8,728 nt of DNA from Microcaldota archaeon (GTDB lineage Archaea > Iainarchaeota > Iainarchaeia > JAADDC01): positions 1-8,728 of the forward strand of contig JALTNN010000113.1 of assembly GCA_027000685.1 (NCBI GenBank), given 5' to 3'. A program made the translations under genes and the position numbers. Shown here in pieces: positions 1-6,306 of this stretch (positions within the stretch are counted from its first letter, which is position 1; the number at the start of each line of letters is the position of its first letter). The notes under the pieces are model-generated. The model saw only the letters and a list, made by a program, of their open reading frames with translations. It was not told the DNA's origin and did not search any database.

Positions 1-60
1 GGGATGTGCTGCGCCCCGTTGACCGGGTTTCACCGATCCGCCGGCCACCCTGGGCGCAGC
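1..60. other. GC-rich block with long inverted repeat; possible end of a structured RNA
   Basis: About 73% G+C (44 of 60 by my count), against about a third in the next 60 bases. Bases 8-16 (GCTGCGCCC) pair perfectly with 52-60 (GGGCGCAGC), and inside them CCGG at about 26-29 faces CCGG at about 40-44, so either strand could form a stacked hairpin. On the minus strand a TATA-like CTTAAAAAC (about 83-91) lies about 27 bp before base 60, so an RNA could start there and run leftwards out of the window. On the plus strand the block is followed by T-rich TATTTATTCTT (61-71), which could be a terminator of an RNA ending here. I could not assign it to SRP RNA, RNase P RNA, 5S rRNA or tRNA, and it does not look like coding sequence. 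Confidence 0.35.
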
Positions 61-81
61 TATTTATTCTTCCCCGGGAAC

Positions 82-92
82 TGTTTTTAAGC
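82..92 (+). promoter_or_regulatory. Probable TATA box for the 978-residue surface protein
   Basis: TGTTTTTAAGC lies in an AT-rich stretch. A transcript starting about 25 bp downstream would begin near 112, leaving a leader that just contains the ribosome binding site. TATTTATT (61-68) and TTATTTAAAA (105-114) are alternatives, but the second is too close to the start codon to give a leader containing the ribosome binding site. Position inferred from archaeal promoter spacing. Confidence 0.45.
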
Positions 93-111
93 TACTAACC
101 AGTGTTATTTA

Positions 112-120
112 AAAGGTGAT
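112..120 (+). promoter_or_regulatory. Ribosome binding site deciding the GTG start at 124
   Basis: AAAGGTGAT matches the complement of the archaeal 16S rRNA 3' end (AUCACCU) and ends 3 nt before GTG at 124. Because the pairing uses the GGTGAT half of the site, the spacing equals about 7 nt from a GGAGG core. An in-frame TAA at 88-90, with no ATG, GTG or TTG between it and 124, leaves GTG 124 as the first possible start. Confidence 0.7.
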
Positions 121-123
121 AGA

Positions 124-3060
124 GTGCGAGGCGACCAAGAGACCATCGGCTCGGTAGTACTCGTTCTGATTGTACTGGTGCTCATCCTAGGCGTGTACTA
201 CTTAATGATGCAGTTACAGCAGCTGTATGCCCCGCAGGGGGACGAAGAGGTCATAATCCGTCCCCTTCTGCTTATACGTTTAGAAGTAAACGACAGTAAT
301 GTCGTAGCCACGGTGAGCAACCCGAATGGAAGGTCCGTCCCTGCAAACTTCTCACTCTACGTCAGACAGAATGGTGAGGTCGTGGAACACTACAGGGGCA
401 CAAGCGGTTGCGGTGCGTACGTGCCGGCTGAGGGAAGATGTACTGTTGTCTTTGATACCAACCTCCCAGCTGGCACGTACGAGATTGAAGTCCTCGTAAA
501 TGGGGTGAGAACGTATCCCGTGGTCGACACCACCATCACTATTGTACCCTCCGGTAGTGTTACAGGCGGACAGGGGATCACCTTCGCGCGGTGGCCGTTG
601 GTGAGATATGATACCGAAGGGACAAATACTATCCCCAGTACTACCACAGGGGGTGGTGGGCCACGGGTTCGCGCCCTACACGAGTATAGAACCCCGCTGA
701 AATTGTACACTCCCTATTACGTGACAGCCGATTTGGACAACGACGGTCTGGACGAAATCGTGATGGCCACTGAGGTAGCCAAAACGTCAGAAGTGACCGT
801 GATGGAGGCCAACGGCGATATGCTGTGGAGATACACCCTTTCTAGTCCGCCGTACTCAGCTCCCACCGTGTGGGATCTCGAGGGGGACGGTGTCATTGAA
901 GTGATTGTGGTTGACGGGAGCGGACAACTAATCGTCTTAGGAGAGGGCGGAATTCTAAAGTGGAGTACAACGTTGGGAGGGTTCGTGTACGGGGCTCCTA
1001 TAGCGGCTGACCTTGAGGGCGACGGGGTGTATGAGGTGATAGTGCATGCCACGGACGATAACCTATATGTCTTCGGAGCTGATGGCGTGCTGAAATGGAG
1101 ATCGCCTGCGAGGCGCAATTTTGGCTTCTACGAAACAGACGTCAGCGTGGGGGATATTAATGGCGACGGCGTATTGGAGATCGCGGTACTCACTGATACG
1201 AACCTCATACTCTTCGACGCGAATGGGAACGTGCTCTGGTGGTACGACTATCCCGTCGGCAGGACAGCGTCAAAACCAGCGGTCTTCTACGACCTCGGAG
1301 GTGTGGGTGACTGGATCGTCTTGACCTTGGACGATGCCAACATACTTGTGTTGGACGGGTCGGGAAACATCGTCACGTCTTACAAGCCACCCACGGTATC
1401 GTCGTCCGCGTCCGTGACAACCTCGCCTGCGGTTGGAGATGTTGAGGGGGACGGAAACCCCGAGATCCTCCTCGTGACGGTGGGCAACAGCACACGAGAC
1501 AGCAATCTGTACCTGCTGAGATTCGATACAACTGCATCCACTATTTCCCTACTCGGTGAGGTTTTCTTGGGTGCCAGTTCCCTAACACCCGTCTTAGCTG
1601 ATCTCACGGGAGATGGGAATCTGGAGGTGACTGTTTCGCTATATTCCAATGAGGTCGCTGTGTATACAATCGGGGGTGGAAGCCTCCTCCCCCTCTGGAG
1701 GTACAGCCTGGGAGATTTCTCCTTATATCAAGTCGTGCCAGCCGAGGTGGACGGCGACGGGAGGCTTGAGCTCGTGGTGGCCACGGCCGACTTCGGCGTG
1801 ATCACGCTTGACACTAATGACTTGGGCAGGGGTGGGGCCACAGCAGGAAGGCTTCCCTCGGTCTACAGGCCCTCACCCACTTATATGGTTGACATCAGCA
1901 GGAAAAACTCCTTTCATACAGGTTTGAACGGTATCGGGACGAGTATTTCTCTAAAATGGAGCCTCGGCACGGGTACACCCTCTGACGTGAACGCCGTGGA
2001 CTCCACACCGGTCTACGTAGATATCGACGAAGACTACAACCTTGAAGTGATCGTTGGGGGTTGGGACGGTAACCTCTATGTGGTAGGAAACACGGGGACG
2101 GTCGAACGTGTCTTCACCGTGGGATATCCCATCCTCTCTACTCCGACAGTGGCGGATCTGGACGAGGATCACAAGTTAGAGATTATTTTTGGGGCAGAGG
2201 ACAACGTACTCCGGGTTCTGGAGAATAACATGGGCGTTCTATGGAGTTACACGGTAGGCGGCCCCATCCGAACCTCTCCGGCGGTCTGGGACATAGACGG
2301 AGACGGTAATCTGGAGGTCGTCTTCGGTAGCTTGGACGGAAACCTGTATGTCCTCTCGCCCATAGGCGTTCTCGAGTGGTACCTCCCGATCGACGTGGGT
2401 GGTTCGTCGCCTGCCGTCGGAGACGTCGACAGTGATGGTCTCGGCGAAGTTGTGGTCGGGAGTACCGACGGGAACATTTATGTGGTAGGTCATAACGGAG
2501 CTGTGGAGTGGCGGTTCAGTACCGGCGGTACAGCAGATGTAACACCTGTGCTCTACGACGTGGACTGGGACGGGAACATAGAGATAATAGCGGGAACGCG
2601 CGAGGGCAACCTGTACGTCCTCGAGGTAGGGAGGGTGGAGTGGAGTACAACCTTAGGTCCGGCCCTGTCCCCGGCCTCGGTGGGCGACCTCGACGACGAC
2701 GGGAATGTAGAGATCGTCGTCGTTATGGAAAACAACGTCTATGCCCTCGAAAACAACGGTGTTGTGTTCTGGACGCAGACCAAAATCCCGGTGGGGGGAG
2801 CACCCGCACTCCTCTTCAATATAGAGAATAGCACAGGTCTCGACGTCGTTGTATCCGGGCTGGACGGTAACATTTACGTGATAGACGGGGCGACGGGGAA
2901 CCCCCTCAGACTTGTTACAGCGGGGCTCCGGATCGACACCCCGCCTGTTGTGTTTTGTGTAGGTCCCTTCGCGGGTGTGGAGGGGTGTGGTTTCGTGGTC
3001 CACGACTCCGACGGGAATATTTATGCGTACACAACCTCGGCACAGTTAATCGCCGCTTGA
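124..3060 (+). CDS. Membrane-anchored surface protein: Ig-like domain plus two FG-GAP/PQQ-like beta-propellers
   Basis: A 978-residue probable cell-surface protein of unknown ligand. The N-terminus (MRGDQETIGSVVLVL) resembles archaeal pilin N-terminal peptides: a basic Arg-Gly, a polar stretch, then a hydrophobic helix to about residue 30. Cleavage after Gly3 by a prepilin peptidase is possible. Residues about 45-145 look like an Ig-like beta domain with Cys96 and Cys106, followed by a Gly-rich linker near 175. Then come about 16 units spaced about 45-48 residues apart, most with a calcium-type loop such as DLDNDG. The loop positions are about 203, 251, 296, 344, 390, 439, 493, 541, then 633, 678, 723, 767, 812, 855, 899 and 944, with a longer linker between the eighth and ninth. 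Many units also have a PQQ-type Trp motif (LKWSTTLGG, VEWRFSTGG). This suggests two eight-bladed propellers. Units 5, 15 and 16 lack a full loop; unit 16 has Cys945 and Cys955. Four N-glycosylation sequons fit an extracellular location. An adhesin or pilus-associated role is inference; an enzyme is less likely because no catalytic motif was seen. Confidence 0.85.
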   Translation: MRGDQETIGSVVLVLIVLVLILGVYYLMMQLQQLYAPQGDEEVIIRPLLLIRLEVNDSNVVATVSNPNGRSVPANFSLYVRQNGEVVEHYRGTSGCGAYVPAEGRCTVVFDTNLPAGTYEIEVLVNGVRTYPVVDTTITIVPSGSVTGGQGITFARWPLVRYDTEGTNTIPSTTTGGGGPRVRALHEYRTPLKLYTPYYVTADLDNDGLDEIVMATEVAKTSEVTVMEANGDMLWRYTLSSPPYSAPTVWDLEGDGVIEVIVVDGSGQLIVLGEGGILKWSTTLGGFVYGAPIAADLEGDGVYEVIVHATDDNLYVFGADGVLKWRSPARRNFGFYETDVSVGDINGDGVLEIAVLTDTNLILFDANGNVLWWYDYPVGRTASKPAVFYDLGGVGDWIVLTLDDANILVLDGSGNIVTSYKPPTVSSSASVTTSPAVGDVEGDGNPEILLVTVGNSTRDSNLYLLRFDTTASTISLLGEVFLGASSLTPVLADLTGDGNLEVTVSLYSNEVAVYTIGGGSLLPLWRYSLGDFSLYQVVPAEVDGDGRLELVVATADFGVITLDTNDLGRGGATAGRLPSVYRPSPTYMVDISRKNSFHTGLNGIGTSISLKWSLGTGTPSDVNAVDSTPVYVDIDEDYNLEVIVGGWDGNLYVVGNTGTVERVFTVGYPILSTPTVADLDEDHKLEIIFGAEDNVLRVLENNMGVLWSYTVGGPIRTSPAVWDIDGDGNLEVVFGSLDGNLYVLSPIGVLEWYLPIDVGGSSPAVGDVDSDGLGEVVVGSTDGNIYVVGHNGAVEWRFSTGGTADVTPVLYDVDWDGNIEIIAGTREGNLYVLEVGRVEWSTTLGPALSPASVGDLDDDGNVEIVVVMENNVYALENNGVVFWTQTKIPVGGAPALLFNIENSTGLDVVVSGLDGNIYVIDGATGNPLRLVTAGLRIDTPPVVFCVGPFAGVEGCGFVVHDSDGNIYAYTTSAQLIAA

Positions 3061-3065
3061 AGGTG
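3061..3065 (+). promoter_or_regulatory. Ribosome binding site of hjc
   Basis: AGGTG begins directly after the stop codon of the upstream gene and ends 6 nt before ATG 3072. It supports that start over the in-frame GTG at 3063, which lies inside the site, and over an ATG at 2955 inside the upstream gene. Confidence 0.6.
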
Positions 3066-3071
3066 GGATGT

Positions 3072-3437
3072 ATGAGCTATAAAAAGGGTGCCCGTGCCGA
3101 GAGGGAGCTCGCAGAGCTGCTCTGGAAGAGGGGCTATGCCGTGGTGAGGTCGGCGGGCTCGGGGACCACCTACTCACCGGATATTATAGCCATAAGGGAG
3201 GGGAGGGTCATAGCGTTCGAGTGCAAGGCGTGGAAGAGGAAAGAAGTGGTCATACCACATCACCAGATGGAAAAGATGCTGGAGTGGAGGAGGAGGAGCG
3301 GGGCAGAACTATACCTCGCTTGGAAATACCCCTACAGGGGCTGGTTCTTCATACCCGTCTATCTCCTCACGGAGAAGGAGTCAGGCTACGTCATCACCCT
3401 TGAGGAGGCCGTCAACCTCTCTCATCCACTCGTATGA
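3072..3437 (+). CDS. hjc: Archaeal Holliday junction resolvase Hjc
   Basis: A 121-residue structure-specific endonuclease that resolves four-way DNA junctions during recombination and repair. The family signature is clear: an N-terminal KKGARAERELAELL block, then VVRSAGSG, PDIIA, and AFECKAWK. The metal-binding and catalytic residues align with the known archaeal Hjc set: Glu10, Asp37, Glu50 and Lys52. A later W-F-F-I stretch matches the end of the core fold. Length is normal for Hjc (about 120-140). I chose ATG 3072 because the N-terminus MSYKKGARAE closely follows the family start. The gene lies 11 nt after the large surface protein gene and may be read from the same transcript. Its last 57 nt overlap the end of the convergent GTPase gene. 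Confidence 0.95.
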   Translation: MSYKKGARAERELAELLWKRGYAVVRSAGSGTTYSPDIIAIREGRVIAFECKAWKRKEVVIPHHQMEKMLEWRRRSGAELYLAWKYPYRGWFFIPVYLLTEKESGYVITLEEAVNLSHPLV

Positions 3438-4136
3438 GCCCCCTATCTCCCCCCTCTGAAACCTTCTGAGAACGTCAACGGCGGCCCTCCTGAGGTCCGG
3501 CTCGCCTCCCTTGAGCAGGAACCCCTTCTCCCTCGCATAGTCTTCGAGGGATCCCGCTTCAATCTCTCCCATGGCGTGAAGGTTTGTGAGGAGTATGTGG
3601 GCCGCGAGCTCGGGGTTCTTCGCCTTCCCGGGATCAAGCCCTCCCACGAGAAGGAGGAGAGTTTCGTCTTTCGTGTCTACCACACCCGGTGTGTCGATGA
3701 GGTAAATTCCCCTCGCAAGCCTCACGAGCTGCTCGCCCCGGGTAAATCCTGGACGTGGGGAGACCCCAGCGGCGTGCCTCCCCACGAGGACGTTTATGAT
3801 GGACGATTTCCCCACGTTGGGGTAGCCGACGACCCCCACGTAGAGAGGCCTCTTATCCGTCATGCTCCGTATCGTTCTCCTGAGTATCCTCGTGCCCCAC
3901 CTGTTCTTCGCCGAAACGAAGACTGTAGGGGCTTCCTTCGATAATATTCTCTTCCAGTCCTCGGCGTACTCCTTCGGAACGAGATCCACCTTGTTCAGAA
4001 CAAAAACGAGTCCCTTCCCCTTCTTCCTCACATAATCCTCGATACTCCTTATCCTCGTCAGGTCTGGAAACCTCGCGTCGAGCACCTCGAGAACGACATC
4101 GCTCTCCGAGAGGATCCTCATCACCCTTCTGTTCAT
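3381..4136 (-). CDS. Circularly permuted GTPase, YlqF/YawG (HSR1-related) family
   Basis: A 251-residue GTPase of the family that assists large ribosomal subunit assembly. The G motifs come in permuted order: LDARFP (residues 19-24, the family DAR signature), G4 NKVD (48-51), G5 SAKN (75-78), G1 P-loop GYPNVGKSS (104-112), G2 PGFTRG (Thr132) and G3 DTPG (148-151). A short helical C-terminal region follows, as in YlqF-like proteins, where it binds RNA. The protein is somewhat short for the family but has all motifs. ATG 4136 has no obvious ribosome binding site; a TATA-like box centred near 4161 lies about 25 bp upstream, so the mRNA is probably leaderless. The gene diverges from tRNA-Arg and its 3' end overlaps hjc by 57 nt. 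The role in ribosome assembly is inferred from the family. Confidence 0.9.
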   Translation of the reverse strand: MNRRVMRILSESDVVLEVLDARFPDLTRIRSIEDYVRKKGKGLVFVLNKVDLVPKEYAEDWKRILSKEAPTVFVSAKNRWGTRILRRTIRSMTDKRPLYVGVVGYPNVGKSSIINVLVGRHAAGVSPRPGFTRGEQLVRLARGIYLIDTPGVVDTKDETLLLLVGGLDPGKAKNPELAAHILLTNLHAMGEIEAGSLEDYAREKGFLLKGGEPDLRRAAVDVLRRFQRGEIGGSYEWMREVDGLLKGDDVA

Positions 4137-4156
4137 GTTAGAAGTTCCGTCCCATC

Positions 4157-4165
4157 GTTTTAAAC
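4157..4165. promoter_or_regulatory. Shared near-palindromic TATA box for the GTPase (-) and tRNA-Arg (+)
   Basis: GTTTTAAAC reads almost the same on both strands. It lies about 25 bp from the GTPase start codon (4136) and about 27 bp from the tRNA 5' end (4189), both typical archaeal TATA-to-start distances. No other good box fits either gene in this 52-bp gap. Confidence 0.65.
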
Positions 4166-4188
4166 CCGATGTTGCAAACTTTCTTCAG

Positions 4189-4263
4189 GGCCCCGTGGCG
4201 CAGCCTGGATAGCGCGTCGCCTTCCGGAGGCGAAGGTCCCGGGTTCGAATCCCGGCGGGGCCG
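4189..4263 (+). tRNA. tRNA-Arg, anticodon CCG
   Basis: A complete 75-nt cloverleaf without intron. The acceptor stem pairs GGCCCCG with CGGGGCC, followed by discriminator G4263. The D stem is GCGC/GCGC around a 10-nt loop containing GG; the anticodon stem is TCGCC/GGCGA around loop TTCCGGA, with T33 before anticodon CCG (4224-4226); the variable loop is AGGTC; the T arm is CCGGG/CCCGG around TTCGAAT. The anticodon reads CGG (Arg). The terminal CCA is not encoded. It lies between two protein genes, with the GTPase divergent on the left and the second propeller gene starting 35 nt to the right. Confidence 0.97.
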
Positions 4264-4267
4264 TAAC

Positions 4268-4275
4268 GTTTAAAT
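4268..4275 (+). promoter_or_regulatory. TATA box for the class III-signal propeller protein
   Basis: GTTTAAAT is centred near 4272, about 27 bp before ATG 4299, so transcription should begin at or next to the start codon (leaderless mRNA). It starts 5 nt after the tRNA, so the tRNA trailer and this promoter share sequence. Confidence 0.6.
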
Positions 4276-4298
4276 GGCGGTTAAGCAACATATGGAGG

Positions 4299-6302
4299 AT
4301 GGCACATACCCAGGGGAGCTTCGAATATCTAATTCTCTTAAGCGGGGTGATCCTCATCTTTCTGTTAGTGTGGAATGCACTCTTCGGGCCAGCTTCTACA
4401 ATCCAAAGGGGTATAGAAGAAGCCCTTACCCCTACTACTCAGACATCCCAAAGGCCAACATCCCCCTCACAACCCACACAGCCCGGACCAGAGCTGTTCC
4501 TCACCATAACATCACCCCAGAACAACGACGTGTTCTACCTTACCCCCGTAGCCAACGTATACGTGGAGTGGACATCTTGGACGGACGCACAACAATCACC
4601 GACGTACAGGGTGGACTGTGATATAACGGGGGGCTTCCAACCAGACTACATTGATCTAACCGAGACAAATGCAGTATGTACCTATACAACTGAGGGGAGT
4701 TACATGATAGGGGTTGCTGCCGTCCTTCGCCTTGACGAGAACACCACTTTCTTCCGTTACGCCTATGTGACTGTTCAGGTAATGAGAGCACCCATCGAGG
4801 CCTGGTGGACATTACGCTATAGAGACGTTTATAATTCTTCGACCATCTTTCCCGACGAGCTCGTGGGAGCTTCCTCCACACCTACCCTTAAGTTTGCGGT
4901 CTCTAGGGATTACGCTGCCGTCAGCTTCTCCTACCCGCTTATCGCCGATCTCGATGCGGACGGAAACGTGGAGATAGCTTTCACGAACTCCCTTTACGAA
5001 GGAGGAAATCTTTACGAGAGCGTCCTCCTCATATATGAGGGGAACAACCTGGACTATACGATCGTTCCACAAACCACGGAAGAGCTGTATAGAAACCCAT
5101 CTATTTGGGATCTAGACGACGACGGACTTCTCGAGATCGCGATGTACAGGTACACACCGTTACCGATCTTCGGAGAGTACAACATGTACCTAGACGTTTA
5201 CGAGGGTAATGGGACCCTCAAAACATCAATATTCTTGCGGCGTACCATAACCTGGGGTCATAGTGGGCCAGTGCCTGCAGAATTAGGTGGAACGTACGGA
5301 CTGCTTGTTCCTATTGAGAACTTACTTTCTTTCATCACATTAGAGGGGACCAAGGTCTGGGAGTTCGTAGTGCCTGAGGTAGGGGTCCGCGGCTACATAA
5401 ACTCTCTCCCTGTGGTGGGGGACGTTGACGCTGATGGAAGAAAAGAAGTTATCTTTACGACTAGCGGAACACTCTATGTCCTATCTGAGAACGGTACGCT
5501 CGAGAAGAATTGGGGTATCGGGGAGTACTATAGTCGTTGGTACGATACTAGTTGTAACGTAACAGGAGGAAGTTCTGGGTTATTCCCTAGTATAAAACTC
5601 ACACTCTTCGATATGACCGAGGATGGCAAACCCGAGATCCTTATGAACGTATGTCATATTCCAGGTCTAACATCGAATGACATCACCTACGTGCCGCTTG
5701 CAATGGCAGTGTTCTCTTTCGACGGCACACCTCTCGCTTGGTCCCAATATACCGTGGAGTATGACACAACAATCTCACAACCACAGGGATGTAAAGTAGC
5801 GAACCTGGTGCCTGTTTATCAAAACGGGAAGTGGTACGTCCTTCTCAGCGGTCTTATAGAGGTGTTCGACGTCCTCAACTCACAAATCCGGTATCGTTGG
5901 GAAGGAAAGTTCGTGGAGATAAACGGTCTCTATCCCGTTGATCTGCAAGATATCCAGCCTTTAGACTCATTCTCAGGAATAAGGACAGGCTGGGTAGTCT
6001 GTGCCACAGAGAATATTGATTACAACTCTACTCACCAGGTGAGCTACGGGGGCAACATCCTTTCTGCAGACTTTGATGGTGATGGTGGAAACGAGTTCCT
6101 AACGGTATCTACACCTGTGACAGCCCAAGTGTGTTTCCACGATTTCATAGATGGAAAGTGGGCTATTACGTCCTGCGAGCCTCTTCCCAGTGTAGGAAGT
6201 GCCAAGGGCTCGCTGGGTGATATAGATGGGGACAACAGACTTGAGCTCGTGTTCTCCACGAACAACCCTACACGTCTCCTATTAGCGTTCGACATCGGGT
6301 GA
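4299..6302 (+). CDS. Class III-signal surface protein with Ig-like domain and one FG-GAP beta-propeller
   Basis: A 667-residue probable cell-surface protein. The N-terminus MAHTQGSFEYLILL holds the QxSxE motif of archaeal class III (EppA/PibD-type) prepilins: Gln5 would be the first mature residue, with Glu9 at +5, followed by a hydrophobic helix to about residue 28. Residues about 44-63 are a Thr/Pro/Gln-rich spacer. Residues about 65-165 look like an Ig- or PKD-like beta domain with Cys107 and Cys127. The rest is a propeller with calcium-type loops at Asp217, 271, 375, 438, 591 and 641 (for example DLDADG, DIDGDN) and degenerate blades between them, probably seven or eight in all. Eight cysteines and six N-glycosylation sequons fit an extracellular protein. 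It shares its plan with the 978-residue protein but has one propeller and a different pilin-type leader. ATG 4299 is the first in-frame start; GGAGG abuts it with no spacing, so the upstream TATA box and leaderless initiation are the better support. Ligand and function are unknown; adhesin or minor pilin is inference. Confidence 0.85.
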   Translation: MAHTQGSFEYLILLSGVILIFLLVWNALFGPASTIQRGIEEALTPTTQTSQRPTSPSQPTQPGPELFLTITSPQNNDVFYLTPVANVYVEWTSWTDAQQSPTYRVDCDITGGFQPDYIDLTETNAVCTYTTEGSYMIGVAAVLRLDENTTFFRYAYVTVQVMRAPIEAWWTLRYRDVYNSSTIFPDELVGASSTPTLKFAVSRDYAAVSFSYPLIADLDADGNVEIAFTNSLYEGGNLYESVLLIYEGNNLDYTIVPQTTEELYRNPSIWDLDDDGLLEIAMYRYTPLPIFGEYNMYLDVYEGNGTLKTSIFLRRTITWGHSGPVPAELGGTYGLLVPIENLLSFITLEGTKVWEFVVPEVGVRGYINSLPVVGDVDADGRKEVIFTTSGTLYVLSENGTLEKNWGIGEYYSRWYDTSCNVTGGSSGLFPSIKLTLFDMTEDGKPEILMNVCHIPGLTSNDITYVPLAMAVFSFDGTPLAWSQYTVEYDTTISQPQGCKVANLVPVYQNGKWYVLLSGLIEVFDVLNSQIRYRWEGKFVEINGLYPVDLQDIQPLDSFSGIRTGWVVCATENIDYNSTHQVSYGGNILSADFDGDGGNEFLTVSTPVTAQVCFHDFIDGKWAITSCEPLPSVGSAKGSLGDIDGDNRLELVFSTNNPTRLLLAFDIG

Positions 6303-6303
6303 T
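6298..6303 (+). promoter_or_regulatory. Ribosome binding site deciding the TTG start of the NTPase
   Basis: GGTGAT spans the stop codon of the propeller gene and ends 3 nt before TTG 6307. This is the same site and spacing as at the GTG start at 124. The nearby ATG at 6302 is out of frame and closes at once (ATG TTT TGA). Confidence 0.65.
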
Positions 6304-6306
6304 GTT

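Noticed and set aside
1..60. Minus strand contains ACGGGGCGCAGCA, identical to a stretch of archaeal 16S rRNA near position 344
   Set aside because: The flanking sequence does not match 16S rRNA, and the 5' neighbour on that strand is a protein gene, so the short match is probably chance.
1..60. Resemblance to FMN or cobalamin riboswitch fragments (GGTGAAACCCGG)
   Set aside because: The other conserved boxes are missing, and the block is not placed before a related gene in the visible sequence.
390..3003. Several open frames of 60-133 residues on the minus strand under the large propeller gene
   Set aside because: They mirror the repeated Asp/Gly-rich codons of the propeller and show no family features, start signals or conserved motifs.
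2060..3030. Regular repeats (GACGGNAACNTNTATGT) that might suggest a CRISPR-like or tandem DNA array
   Set aside because: They lie in one reading frame at about 135-bp spacing, vary at codon third positions and encode the DGNLYV strand of each propeller blade.
2955..3071. Longer start for hjc at ATG 2955
   Set aside because: It would add 39 residues of unlikely sequence encoded inside the upstream gene; ATG 3072 has a ribosome binding site and matches the family N-terminus.
4274..4621. Open frame of 115 residues starting within the leader of the second propeller gene
   Set aside because: It is a shifted frame of the propeller gene with no protein-like composition or motif; the overlapping 667-residue frame is clearly the real one.
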